Part shown: piece after piece, positions 26,339 to 34,707 of the stretch | Position numbering within the stretch: the first letter of the stretch is position 1 | How the letters are laid out: every line of letters begins with the position of its first letter | Source of the DNA: Alphaproteobacteria bacterium | GTDB lineage: Bacteria; Pseudomonadota; Alphaproteobacteria; Caulobacterales; Caulobacteraceae | Reading direction: 5' to 3' | Length of the DNA: 64,000 nucleotides | NCBI GenBank assembly: GCA_018821435.1 | Contig: JAHJME010000030.1 | Span: 1 to 64,000, forward strand | Notes under the pieces: model-generated | The model's database searches: none | Seen by the model: only the letters and a program-made list of their open reading frames with translations | What the model was told of the DNA's origin: nothing | Program-made: the position numbers and the translations under genes

Positions 26339-28165
26339 ATGAACGCCATCGACCGCCGCAGCTTCCTGGCCACCACCGCGGGGGCCGCGCTGGCCACCGC
26401 CGCGCCGGCCTTCGCCCAGGCCGGGTCCGAGGACGCCAAGCTTCGCGCCCAGCTCGACAAGATGTTCGAGCAGACCGTGGACGACAGTCCCCGCTTCGCC
26501 ACCTCGCTGGGCATGGACAAGGGCGCCCGCGCGGCGCTGAAGAGCCAGCTCGACGACAACTCCGCCGCCGGCAAGGTGAAGCGCCTTGAGCGCGCGCGGG
26601 GCTGGGTCAAGGATCTGAAAGCCATCGACCGGGCCAATCTCTCGGCCGCGCCCAAGGTCGACCTGGACGTCGTGCTCTACGCCAACGAGCAGGCGGTGCG
26701 GTTCGGCGACAAGTACAAGTTCGGCGACGTGGGCGGCAACTTCAGCCCCTATGTGATCAGCCAGCGGGGCGGGGCCTATGCCAACGTCCCCGACTTCCTG
26801 GACAGCCAGCACAAGGTCGCCAACGCCGACGACGCGCAGGCCTACCTGGCCCGCCTCTCGGCCTTCGCCAAGGCGATGGACAATGACGTCGCCCGTCAGA
26901 AGACGGACGTGGCGGCGGGCGTGATCCCGCCGGACTTCGTCTGCGACCTGTCGCTGGGCCAGATGAAGGCGCTGCGCGACCAGCCGGCGGACAAGATCAT
27001 CCTGACGACGTCGCTGGCGAAGAAGGCGGCGGCCGCGAAGCTCGAGGGCGATTGGGGCGCCCGCGCGCAGAAGATCGTCGAGACCGAGGTCTATCCGGCC
27101 CTGGACCGTCAGATCGCCGCCATGCAGGCGGTGCGCGCCAAGGCCAAGCCGGACACCGGCGTCTGGGCGCTGCCCGGCGGCGATGCCTATTACGCCGACG
27201 CCGTGAAGGCCTCGACGACGACCAACTATTCGCCGGAGGAGGTCCATCAGCTAGGCCTGACGCAGGTGGCCGAGATCGGCGCGCGGCTGGACACGATCCT
27301 CAAGGCCCAGGGCATGACCCAGGGCACGATCGGTGAACGGCTGGTGAAGCTGAACGAGGACCCCCGCCAAGTCTTCCCCGACACCGACGCCGGCCGCGAG
27401 CAGATGCTGGCCGAGCTGAACAAGGACGTCGCCGACCTCTACGGCCTGCTGCCGCGGGTGTTCAATACCCTGCCCAAGGCCAAGGTGGAGGTGCGCCGGG
27501 TGCCGGTATTCATCCAGGACGGCGCGGCCAACGGCTACTACAACTCCGCCGCCCTGGACGGCTCGCGACCGGCGGCCTTCTACATCAACCTGAAAGAGAC
27601 GGCGGACTGGCCGCGCTACAATCTCAAGACCCTGGCGGTCCACGAGACGATCCCCGGGCACCATCTGCAGATCGCCCTGGCCCAGGAAAGCACGCGCATT
27701 CCGATCCTGCGCCGGGCCGGCTTCGGCTTCTCGGCGTTTTCGGAAGGGTGGGCCCTCTACGCGGAACAGTTGGCCGACGAGATGGGCGCCTACGAGGGCG
27801 ACCCGCTGGGCCAAGCCGGCTACCTGCAGTCGCTGCTGTTCCGCGCCGCGCGCCTCGTTACCGACACCGGCATCCACTACAAGCGCTGGAGCCGGGCGAA
27901 GGCGACCCAGTACATGGTCGACACCATCGGCAACACGCCCAGCCGCGCTCAGCGCGAGGTCGAGCGCTACTTCTCATCGCCCGGGCAGGCCAACAGCTAC
28001 AAGGTCGGCCACACTGTGTGGGCGAAGGTCCGCGAGGACGCCAAGGCGAAGCTGGGCCCGAAGTTCGACCTCAAGGCCTACCACGACGCCGTGCTGCTCT
28101 CCGGCGCCATGCCGCTGACGGTGCTGGAACGCCACGTCGCCGACTGGGTGGCCAGCCAGGCCTGA
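26339..28165 (+). CDS. DUF885 family protein, third tandem copy
   Basis: The 608-residue protein has the Tat signal DRRSFLATTAGAALATAAP with AFAQA cleavage region, the motif HETIPGHH from His435, EGWALYAEQLADEMG and RYFSSPGQANSYKVGH. It is the most diverged of the three (YKRWSRAKATQYM where the others have LKWSREKAIAEM-like text). ATG 26339 fits the signal peptide; the in-frame TTG at 26327 is less likely. The three copies probably form one transcript. Confidence 0.92.
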   Translation: MNAIDRRSFLATTAGAALATAAPAFAQAGSEDAKLRAQLDKMFEQTVDDSPRFATSLGMDKGARAALKSQLDDNSAAGKVKRLERARGWVKDLKAIDRANLSAAPKVDLDVVLYANEQAVRFGDKYKFGDVGGNFSPYVISQRGGAYANVPDFLDSQHKVANADDAQAYLARLSAFAKAMDNDVARQKTDVAAGVIPPDFVCDLSLGQMKALRDQPADKIILTTSLAKKAAAAKLEGDWGARAQKIVETEVYPALDRQIAAMQAVRAKAKPDTGVWALPGGDAYYADAVKASTTTNYSPEEVHQLGLTQVAEIGARLDTILKAQGMTQGTIGERLVKLNEDPRQVFPDTDAGREQMLAELNKDVADLYGLLPRVFNTLPKAKVEVRRVPVFIQDGAANGYYNSAALDGSRPAAFYINLKETADWPRYNLKTLAVHETIPGHHLQIALAQESTRIPILRRAGFGFSAFSEGWALYAEQLADEMGAYEGDPLGQAGYLQSLLFRAARLVTDTGIHYKRWSRAKATQYMVDTIGNTPSRAQREVERYFSSPGQANSYKVGHTVWAKVREDAKAKLGPKFDLKAYHDAVLLSGAMPLTVLERHVADWVASQA

Positions 28166-28233
28166 CGTAAGGGCCGCTCGACAACGCGCCCCGAAAGGCC
28201 TTCGATATCGCCCGATACGTGAGGGAGATGGCG

Positions 28234-29136
28234 ATGGCGCGCGCGAAGGCGAATGGAATCGAGCTGGAGTACGAGGTCACTGGACCGGCGGACGGTGCGC
28301 CGTTGCTGCTGATCATGGGCTTGGGCGCCCAGATGACGCGATGGCCCGAGGCGTTCGTGGCCAAGCTGGCGGCGCGCGGTCTGCGGGTGATCCGGTTCGA
28401 CAACCGCGACGTCGGCTTGTCGTCCAAGCTCGACGCGGCCGGTCTTCCGGATTTCATGGCCATGTTCACGGCGCTGGGCGAGGGCCGCAAGCCCGACGTG
28501 CCCTATCTGCTGGACGACATGGCCGCCGACGCGGTGGGCCTGCTGGACGCGCTGGGGATCGCCCGCGCGCACATCGTCGGCGCGTCCCTGGGCGGGATGG
28601 TGGCCCAGCTCGTGGCGGCCGACTATCCGGACCGGACGCTGTCGCTGACCTCGATCATGTCCACGACCGGCAATCGTGCGCTGCCGCTGTCGTCGCCCGA
28701 GGCCATGGCGGTGCTTAACGACCGTGGACCGGACCCGACGGCGGATCTGGAAGGCTATCTGGACCATGCCCTCAAGGGCGCGGTGGTGGTCGGTTCGCCC
28801 GGCTATCCCTTCGACGCGGCCGAGACCCGTGAGCGGCTGCGCGCCGACTTCCAGCGCAGCTACAGCCCGTCGGGCTTCCAGCGGCAGTACGCGGCGGCGG
28901 CGGCCTCGCCGGACCGGCGTCCGAAGCTGGCGACCATCACCGCGCCCACGGTGGTGATTCATGGCGCGGCCGACGCGCTGGTGCCGCTGGCCGGCGGGCA
29001 GGACACCGCCGCCAATATCCCGGGCGCGGAGTTGATCGTCATCGACGGCATGGGCCACGACTTCCCGCCGCCGCTGTTCGACACCGTCGCCGACGGCATC
29101 CTGAAGGCCGTCGATCGCGCCAAGGCCAACGCCTGA
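28234..29136 (+). CDS. Alpha/beta hydrolase
   Basis: The 300-residue hydrolase has the oxyanion region LIMGLGAQMTRWPEAF, the nucleophile elbow GASLGGMVAQ, an acid in HGAADALVPL and the catalytic His in GMGHDFPPPL. Related proteins include epoxide hydrolases, esterases and streptothricin-type hydrolases, so substrate is open. ATG 28234 is chosen since GAGGGAG lies 7 bp before it. It overlaps the next hydrolase by one base. Confidence 0.9.
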   Translation: MARAKANGIELEYEVTGPADGAPLLLIMGLGAQMTRWPEAFVAKLAARGLRVIRFDNRDVGLSSKLDAAGLPDFMAMFTALGEGRKPDVPYLLDDMAADAVGLLDALGIARAHIVGASLGGMVAQLVAADYPDRTLSLTSIMSTTGNRALPLSSPEAMAVLNDRGPDPTADLEGYLDHALKGAVVVGSPGYPFDAAETRERLRADFQRSYSPSGFQRQYAAAAASPDRRPKLATITAPTVVIHGAADALVPLAGGQDTAANIPGAELIVIDGMGHDFPPPLFDTVADGILKAVDRAKANA

Positions 29137-29924
29137 TGGCGACACTGACCCGCGACGACGGCGTGAACCTCTACTACGAGGTCCATGGCCCCACGGGCTC
29201 AAGGGCGGGGCCGACGATCCTGCTGAGCCATGGCTACTCGGCGACGTCGAACATGTGGCGGGGACAGGTCGAGGCGCTGAGCCTGGATCACCGGCTGGTG
29301 GTCTGGGACATGCGCGGTCACGGCCAGTCCGACAGCCCGGACGATCCGGCGCTCTACTCCGAGGCCGCCACCGTGGCGGACATGGCCGCGCTGCTGGACG
29401 CCGTGGGCGCGAAGACCGCCATCGTCGGCGGTCTGTCGCTGGGCGGCTACATGTCGCTGGCGTTCAATCGCGTGCATCCCGAGCGGGTCGAGGCGCTGCT
29501 GATCATCGACACCGGCCCCGGCTACAAGAACGACGAGGCGCGCGAGGGCTGGAACCGCACCTCGCTGAAGACCGCCGAGCGCTACGAGACCGACGGCCTG
29601 AAGTTGCTGGAGGGCGGCAGCGCAGAGCGGCGCACGGCCCAGCATCGCAGCGCCAAGGGTCTGGCCCTGGCCGCCCGCGGGATGCTCACCCAGCGCGACG
29701 CCGGCGTCATCACCTCGCTGCCCGGGATCAAGGTCCCCTCGATCGTGGTGGTCGGGTCAGAGGACGCACCGTTCATCCCCGCCAGTGAATACATGACCGC
29801 CAAGATTCCGGGCGCGAAGCGGGTGGTGATCGAGGGCGCGGGCCACGCCGCCAACATCGACCAGCCGGCGCGGTTCAACGCCGCGCTGATGGATTTCCTG
29901 GGCGGGTTGAAAACACCAGCTTAA
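29136..29924 (+). CDS. Alpha/beta hydrolase
   Basis: The 262-residue enzyme has LLSHGYSATSNMWRGQV (oxyanion His-Gly), DMRGHGQSDSP, nucleophile elbow GLSLGGYMSL, acid in VVGSEDAPFIP and His in GAGHAANIDQP. This is the usual set for esterases and peptidases of the fold. It starts on the last base of the previous hydrolase stop (TGATG), so both are made together. They differ enough that they are not a recent duplication. Confidence 0.91.
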   Translation: MATLTRDDGVNLYYEVHGPTGSRAGPTILLSHGYSATSNMWRGQVEALSLDHRLVVWDMRGHGQSDSPDDPALYSEAATVADMAALLDAVGAKTAIVGGLSLGGYMSLAFNRVHPERVEALLIIDTGPGYKNDEAREGWNRTSLKTAERYETDGLKLLEGGSAERRTAQHRSAKGLALAARGMLTQRDAGVITSLPGIKVPSIVVVGSEDAPFIPASEYMTAKIPGAKRVVIEGAGHAANIDQPARFNAALMDFLGGLKTPA

Positions 29925-29950
29925 CCCTGGCCGTGGCAGGGTCTCGGTCC

Positions 29951-30223
29951 ATGGCCATGGAAGTCGTCAACGGCTACGTCTGTCGCAATTGCACGGACGT
30001 GGAGTTCGCCAAGAAAGGCGTCGATCCGGCCCATCCCAAGGACGGGCCGCAGGGCGTCTATGCCGACGGCAAGGCCGAGGCGGCCAAGGCCAGGGACGCC
30101 AAGGCGGAGTTCGGCCCGGCCGTCACTCTCGGGGGGCAGTTGGCTGTCCAGGACGCCTCAGCCTCCCGCCCGGCGCAGTCCGCGCCCTATGTGCCCGGAT
30201 CGACGGTGAACCTCTCCGCGTAA
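29951..30223 (+). CDS. Small hypothetical protein with CxxC
   Basis: About 90 residues, beginning MAMEVVNGYVCRNCTDVEFAKK. A CRNC pair near the N-terminus could hold a metal or a disulphide. The middle is Lys/Ala/Asp-rich and the C-terminus is low-complexity. The start could be GTG 29933, ATG 29951 or ATG 29957. I do not recognise the family. It sits 27 bp after the hydrolases. Confidence 0.6.
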   Translation: MAMEVVNGYVCRNCTDVEFAKKGVDPAHPKDGPQGVYADGKAEAAKARDAKAEFGPAVTLGGQLAVQDASASRPAQSAPYVPGSTVNLSA

Positions 30224-30293
30224 CGGCGGACTCGCACCACGCGACATTCGGCGCCACCCTCACGGCGAAGCTGGCCCTGGGGAGGGATGTTCG

Positions 30294-31994
30294 ATGCGTA
30301 TGCGCATAGCTTTGATGGCCGCCGCGAGCCTGTGGGCCGGCGGGGCCGTCGCCCAGCAGCACGACATGTCGAAGATGACCGGCATGAGCATGGGCCTGCC
30401 GCCGATGCCGTCCATCTATGCCGGCCAGGCCGACAAGCCGGGCGCGCCGGTGTTCAAGGGCCTGGGCGCGCACCGGGTGAAGATCACCGCCACGCCCGAG
30501 GCCCAGGCGTTCTTCGACCAGGGGATCAACCTGGTGTTCGGCTTCAATCACGCCGAGGCGATCCGCTCGTTCCGCGAGGCCGCGCGGCTGGATCCCAACT
30601 GCGCCATGTGCTGGTGGGGCGTGGCCTACGCGCTGGGCTCCAACATCAACCTGCCGATGCCCGACGACGCCGTGCCGACGGCGTGGCTGGCGCTCCAGAA
30701 CGCCCAGGCGCTGGCCCCCAAGGCCAGCGCGCGCGAGCAGGCGTGGATCGCCGCGCTGGGCACGCGCTACGCCCCGACGAAGGGCGCGGACCGCGCGGGG
30801 CTGAACGCCGCGTTCGCCGTCGCCATGGGCGAGGTGGCCGCGACCTATCCCGACGACCTGGACGCCCAGACGTTCTGGGCGGAATCCATGATGGACACCC
30901 AGCCGTGGGACTATTGGGAGGCCGACGGCAAGACGCCGAAGGGACACGCGGCGCAGATCATCGCCACGCTGGAGACGGTGATCGCCAAGGCGCCCGAGCA
31001 CCCTGGCGCGCTGCACCTCTACATCCACGCGGTCGAGGCCTCGGCCACGCCCGAACGGGCCGAGCCGGCGGCCGACCGCCTGCTGAAGCTGATGCCGGGG
31101 GCGGGGCACGTGGTGCACATGCCCAGCCACATCTACTACCGCGTCGGCCGCTACGCCGACGCCGCGGCGGCCAACGAGGCGGCCGCCCTGGTGGACGAGG
31201 CCTACATCATCGCGTGCAAGGCGCAGGGCTATTATCCGGCGGGCTACTACGGCCACAACATCCACTTCCTGTGGACGTCGGCCGAGATGGAGGGCCGCTA
31301 CCAGGCCGCCATCGACGCGTCGCGGCGGCTGGTCAAGGCGGTGGACGCGCCCAACCTGTCGAAGCAGATGTCGATCGCCGAGCTGTACAATTTCACGCCG
31401 ACGGTGACGCTGCTCCGGTTCGGGAAATACCGCGAGATCCTGGTCGAGCCCGCGCCGGACAAGATGCTGACGCTGGACACCGCCATGTGGCTCTATGCCC
31501 GGGCGTTCGCGCACGCCAACACCGGCGACCTGACCGCCGCCGCGGCGGACCGCAAGAAACTGGCGGCGTTGCAGAAGGCCAAGTTCGACCGCTACGACAC
31601 GTTCGGCGTGCCGGCGGCGGGGATGATCGCGGTGGCGCTGGCCAGCGTGGACGGCGAGATCGCGCGTAAGTCCGGCGATCTGGGCGGCGCCGTGGCGAAC
31701 TTCCAGAAGGCCCAGACGCTGGAGCGGGCGCTGCCCTACACCGAACCGGCCTATTGGCACCGCCCCGTGGCGCACTTGCTGGGCGCGGCGCTGCTGGAGG
31801 CCGGCAAGCCCGCCGAGGCCGAGGTGGTGTACCGCGAGAGCCTGCATCACTACCGGCGCGATGGCTGGGCGCTGATGGGACTGAGCAAGGCGCTTCAGGC
31901 CCAGGGCAAGACTGCCGAGCTGCCGGCGGTCGGCGCGGAATTCGGCGAGGCCTGGCGGCGGGCGGATACGCAGATCGCGACGTCGCGGCTGTAG
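30294..31994 (+). CDS. Exported TPR protein
   Basis: The 566-residue product has a signal peptide (about residues 1-21, GAVAQQ), a Met-rich stretch (HDMSKMTGMSMGLPPMPS) that could bind copper, and TPR helices through much of the chain, for example AIRSFREAARLDPNCAMCWWGVAYAL. Conserved blocks PDDLDAQTFWAESMMD and HMPSHIYYRVGRYADA are found in a family of uncharacterised exported TPR proteins. GGAGGG precedes the ATG. It is convergent with the LytTR regulator, with 4 bp between stops. Confidence 0.85.
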   Translation: MRMRIALMAAASLWAGGAVAQQHDMSKMTGMSMGLPPMPSIYAGQADKPGAPVFKGLGAHRVKITATPEAQAFFDQGINLVFGFNHAEAIRSFREAARLDPNCAMCWWGVAYALGSNINLPMPDDAVPTAWLALQNAQALAPKASAREQAWIAALGTRYAPTKGADRAGLNAAFAVAMGEVAATYPDDLDAQTFWAESMMDTQPWDYWEADGKTPKGHAAQIIATLETVIAKAPEHPGALHLYIHAVEASATPERAEPAADRLLKLMPGAGHVVHMPSHIYYRVGRYADAAAANEAAALVDEAYIIACKAQGYYPAGYYGHNIHFLWTSAEMEGRYQAAIDASRRLVKAVDAPNLSKQMSIAELYNFTPTVTLLRFGKYREILVEPAPDKMLTLDTAMWLYARAFAHANTGDLTAAAADRKKLAALQKAKFDRYDTFGVPAAGMIAVALASVDGEIARKSGDLGGAVANFQKAQTLERALPYTEPAYWHRPVAHLLGAALLEAGKPAEAEVVYRESLHHYRRDGWALMGLSKALQAQGKTAELPAVGAEFGEAWRRADTQIATSRL

Positions 31995-31998
31995 CGCC

Positions 31999-32757
31999 TC
32001 AAAACCAGCCGGCCGCTTTCAGCGGGGCGGCGTTGCTGCGGCTGATGGGGACCACCAAGCCGCATTTAAGCCGGGCCTCACCGCGGCCGCGCAGCCAGGT
32101 TACCTGGTCGATGGCGTCAGCGGCCACCCACCAGGAGCGGTGTGTCCGGAAACCGGGCGCGGCGGCCAGGTCTGCCAGGGCGTCGCCGAAGCGGGCCGTG
32201 ATCAGCTCGTCGCCGGCGTCGGTGTGGACGCGCAGGTAGTGGTCCTCGGCCTCGACCGCGCGCAGGCCGGCGGCGCGGCGCTTGGCGGAGAGGCGGCGAC
32301 GGAAGGCCTCGGTGGGGTCTCCGGTCGGCTCGGCACGCGCAGGCGGGGCCGGCGCCTCGGCCTGGGCCCAGGCGAGCTGGCGCAGGCACATGGTGGCGAA
32401 GCAGACGACGAAGACCTGGAAGCCGAGTTGTCCGACGTTGTGCCAGGTCAGCCGCGTCGGGCTGAGGACGTGGTTGCTGAACGCGACCAGCACGGTCACG
32501 GGTGGCGTCATCGCCACGCTTACCAGCAGCAGGCGGCCCCAGAAATGGTTCAGCCTGCGCCGCACCGGCGCGTCGATCGCCACGCCTATGAGGCCGCCGC
32601 CGACCATGCAGACCTGCCAGTAGAGCAGGCGGACGGTCAGGGTGCGCTCGGAAGAACCGAACGGCCCGAGGATGGCCATCACCAGGCCGATCGCGGACCA
32701 GAGCGCGACATCGGCGAGCAGACGGCGGAACCAGGGGCGGGCCAGGGGGTGGGTCAT
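31999..32757 (-). CDS. Membrane-bound LytTR-type transcriptional regulator
   Basis: The 252-residue protein has four membrane helices in residues about 15-135, a linker rich in Pro/Ala, then a LytTR DNA-binding domain from about residue 160: LRAVEAEDHYLRVHTDAGDE, RTHRSWWVAADAIDQV and VVPISRSNAAPLKAAGWF. It lacks a receiver domain, so the signal is probably sensed in the membrane. It is divergent from a DUF2306 membrane protein, and paired direct repeats lie between them. Confidence 0.9.
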   Translation of the reverse strand: MTHPLARPWFRRLLADVALWSAIGLVMAILGPFGSSERTLTVRLLYWQVCMVGGGLIGVAIDAPVRRRLNHFWGRLLLVSVAMTPPVTVLVAFSNHVLSPTRLTWHNVGQLGFQVFVVCFATMCLRQLAWAQAEAPAPPARAEPTGDPTEAFRRRLSAKRRAAGLRAVEAEDHYLRVHTDAGDELITARFGDALADLAAAPGFRTHRSWWVAADAIDQVTWLRGRGEARLKCGLVVPISRSNAAPLKAAGWF

Positions 32758-32818
32758 CAGGGCTCTATGTGGCCGAGTCGTTGGCGCGATCCTGCCACGA
32801 CTGACGGAATAGGCGCAT

Positions 32819-32853
32819 CCGTTCGCGCAAGCGTGGCGCCGCTCGCGAAACCG
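32819..32853. promoter_or_regulatory. Paired direct repeats in the LytTR/DUF2306 divergent region
   Basis: CCGTTCGCGCAAGCG (32819-32833) and CCGCTCGCGAAACCG (32839-32853) match at 11 of 15 positions and start 20 bp apart, about two helical turns. LytTR regulators bind such spaced direct repeats. The pair lies 61-95 bp before the DUF2306 start. Confidence 0.4.
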
Positions 32854-32913
32854 CTCCTAGGCGAAGGGCGGCCGGGCCTGCCACCTCTCGGCATCGACCG
32901 ACGGAGCCCACCG

Positions 32914-33528
32914 ATGACACGCACAATCCTGAACCGGAGCCTTTGGGGCCTGGCCGCCTTCCTGAGCGTGGGCGTGGCGGGCTACGCTTGGTACTTCGCG
33001 CCGCATGTGCAGGATCTCGGTCCGCAGATCGTCGCCAACCTCTTCGCGCGGCCGTGGCTGGCGATGCATGTGGCCGGCGCCGGCACGGCGCTGATGGTGG
33101 CGTGCTTCCAGTTCCTGCCCGCCCTGCGCCGACGCCGCACCGTGCACCGCTGGCTGGGGCGCTTCTATTCGGTGGCGTGCATCGCCGGCGGCGCCGCCGG
33201 CTTCGTGCTGGCGTTCGGGACGACGGCGGGACCCGTGGCGGCGGCGGGCTTCGGCCTGCTGGCGCCGATCTGGATCTACACGACCGTCCAGGGCTGGCTC
33301 GCCGCGCGTCAACGACGCTTCGACGAGCATCGCCGGTGGATGATCCGCTCGTTCTCGCTGACCTTCGCCGCGGTGACGCTCCGTCTCTACCTGCCGATCG
33401 GGATCATGTCGGGGCTGTCGTTCGAGCAGATCTATGTCGCGACCGCCTGGATCTCTTGGGTTCCGAACCTGCTGATCGCGGAGTTGTACCTGCGCCGCCA
33501 GAGCCTTCGCGCAACGGCCGTGGCCTGA
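32914..33528 (+). CDS. DUF2306 family membrane protein
   Basis: The 204-residue protein has about five to six membrane helices and the family pattern LARRQRRFDEHRRWMIRSF (here AARQRRFDEHRRWMIRSFSL) plus a His in AMHVAGAG and RRRTVHRWLGRFY. The His residues between helices suggest a haem- or metal-binding membrane protein, but function is unknown. ATG 32914 fits the first helix; the longer frame upstream crosses the promoter. It is probably regulated by the divergent LytTR gene. Confidence 0.85.
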   Translation: MTRTILNRSLWGLAAFLSVGVAGYAWYFAPHVQDLGPQIVANLFARPWLAMHVAGAGTALMVACFQFLPALRRRRTVHRWLGRFYSVACIAGGAAGFVLAFGTTAGPVAAAGFGLLAPIWIYTTVQGWLAARQRRFDEHRRWMIRSFSLTFAAVTLRLYLPIGIMSGLSFEQIYVATAWISWVPNLLIAELYLRRQSLRATAVA

Positions 33529-33601
33529 CGCGGCCACACTGCTGACATTCCGCTGTCAGCAGGCCGGGCGTCTAATGCGGGCGAACCGGAGGAACACCCC
33601 A

Positions 33602-34234
33602 ATGACCGACCTGATCTTCTACACCCACCCGATGTCGCGCGGCCGCATCATCCGCTGGATGATGGAGGAGGTGGGCCAGCCCTACGACACCCAGATCCTG
33701 GGCTTCGAGGACTCGATGAAGAGCCCGGCGTACCTGTCGGTGAACCCGATGGGCAAGGTGCCGGCGATCAAGCATGGCGACACGGTCGTCACCGAATGCG
33801 GCGCGATATGCGCCTACCTGGCCGATGCGTTCCCGCAGACCGGATTGGCGCCGGCGCACGGCAGCAAGGATCGCGGCCCCTACTATCGCTGGCTGTTCTT
33901 CGCCGCCGGTCCCGTCGAGCAGGCGGTCGGGGTGAAGAGCATGGGCTGGGAGACCCCGCCCGAGCGCGAACGGATGCTGGGCTTCGGCTCGATGGACCAT
34001 GTGCTGGACGCCCTGGAGGGCGCGCTGGACGGGCGCGACTACCTCGCCGGCGACACCTTCACGGCCGCCGACCTCTATGTCGCCTCGCACCTGAGCTGGG
34101 GCATGCAGTTCGGGACCATCGAGAAGCGGCCGAACTTCGAACGCTACGTGGCGCTGCACACCGGCCGCCCGGCCGCCAAGCGGGCCGCCGAGATCGACGA
34201 CGCGCTCATCGCGGCGCAGCAGCCCGCTGAATGA
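33602..34234 (+). CDS. Glutathione S-transferase family protein
   Basis: The 210-residue protein has an N-terminal thioredoxin-like domain: IFYTHPMSRGRIIRWMMEE, NPMGKVPAIKHGDTVVTECGA (split as NPMGKVPAIK and VVTECGAICAYLAD) with the cis-Pro and the glutathione-binding Glu. The helical C-terminal domain has the N-capping Asp in GDTFTAADLYVA. GGAGGAA precedes the ATG at good spacing. It overlaps the convergent VOC gene by 29 bases. Confidence 0.93.
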   Translation: MTDLIFYTHPMSRGRIIRWMMEEVGQPYDTQILGFEDSMKSPAYLSVNPMGKVPAIKHGDTVVTECGAICAYLADAFPQTGLAPAHGSKDRGPYYRWLFFAAGPVEQAVGVKSMGWETPPERERMLGFGSMDHVLDALEGALDGRDYLAGDTFTAADLYVASHLSWGMQFGTIEKRPNFERYVALHTGRPAAKRAAEIDDALIAAQQPAE

Positions 34235-34598
34235 GGTCGAACTTGGTGCCGTAGAGGTCCTCGAACACCGCCACGCTGCCGTAAGGCTCGTGGCGGGGTT
34301 CTTCGAGGAAGGTCACGCCAGCGGCGGCCATTCGGGCATGGTCGCCGGCGAAGTCGTCGGTCTCCAGGAACAGGAAGACCCGGCCGCCGGCCTGGTCGCC
34401 CACCGCGCGGAGCTGGTCGCCCACGGCCTTGGCCAGCAGCAGGCCGCCCTGCGAGCCGCGCGGCCGCACCACCACCCAGCGTTTGCCCCCGCCCATGTCG
34501 GTGTCCTCGACCAGCTCGAAGCCGGCCTTGCCGACATAGAAGGCGATCGCCTCGTCGTAGTCGCGGACGAGGAGGGCGGTGTGGGCGAGGCGCTGCAT
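34206..34598 (-). CDS. VOC/glyoxalase superfamily protein
   Basis: The 130-residue protein has the two beta-alpha-beta-beta-beta modules of the vicinal-oxygen-chelate fold: ALLVRDYDEAIAFYVGKAGF at the start, and DDFAGDHARMAAAGVTFLEE and YGSVAVFEDLYGTKFDLIQ in the second module. A metal Glu/His pattern is plausible (His7 in RLAHTALLV and a late Glu). Substrate unknown. The ends of this gene and the GST gene overlap by 29 bases. Confidence 0.9.
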   Translation of the reverse strand: MQRLAHTALLVRDYDEAIAFYVGKAGFELVEDTDMGGGKRWVVVRPRGSQGGLLLAKAVGDQLRAVGDQAGGRVFLFLETDDFAGDHARMAAAGVTFLEEPRHEPYGSVAVFEDLYGTKFDLIQRAAAPR

Positions 34599-34637
34599 GA
34601 GCGCCGGGTTAGCGCGACTTGATGCGCGCGCGAAGGG

Positions 34638-34668
34638 GGCGTGACGGAGTTTCCGGCCGCGTCACGCC
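34638..34668. promoter_or_regulatory. Inverted repeat upstream of the second PEP-CTERM gene
   Basis: GGCGTGACG (34638-34646) and CGTCACGCC (34660-34668) form a perfect 9-bp dyad, spacer 13, ending 39 bp before the PEP-CTERM ATG. The right arm, as GCGTCACGCC, also occurs upstream of the PEP-CTERM gene at 8440. Confidence 0.4.
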
Positions 34669-34707
34669 TCTCCCTCCGAACGGTTGGAATTCAGAGGGAT
34701 ATTCAGC

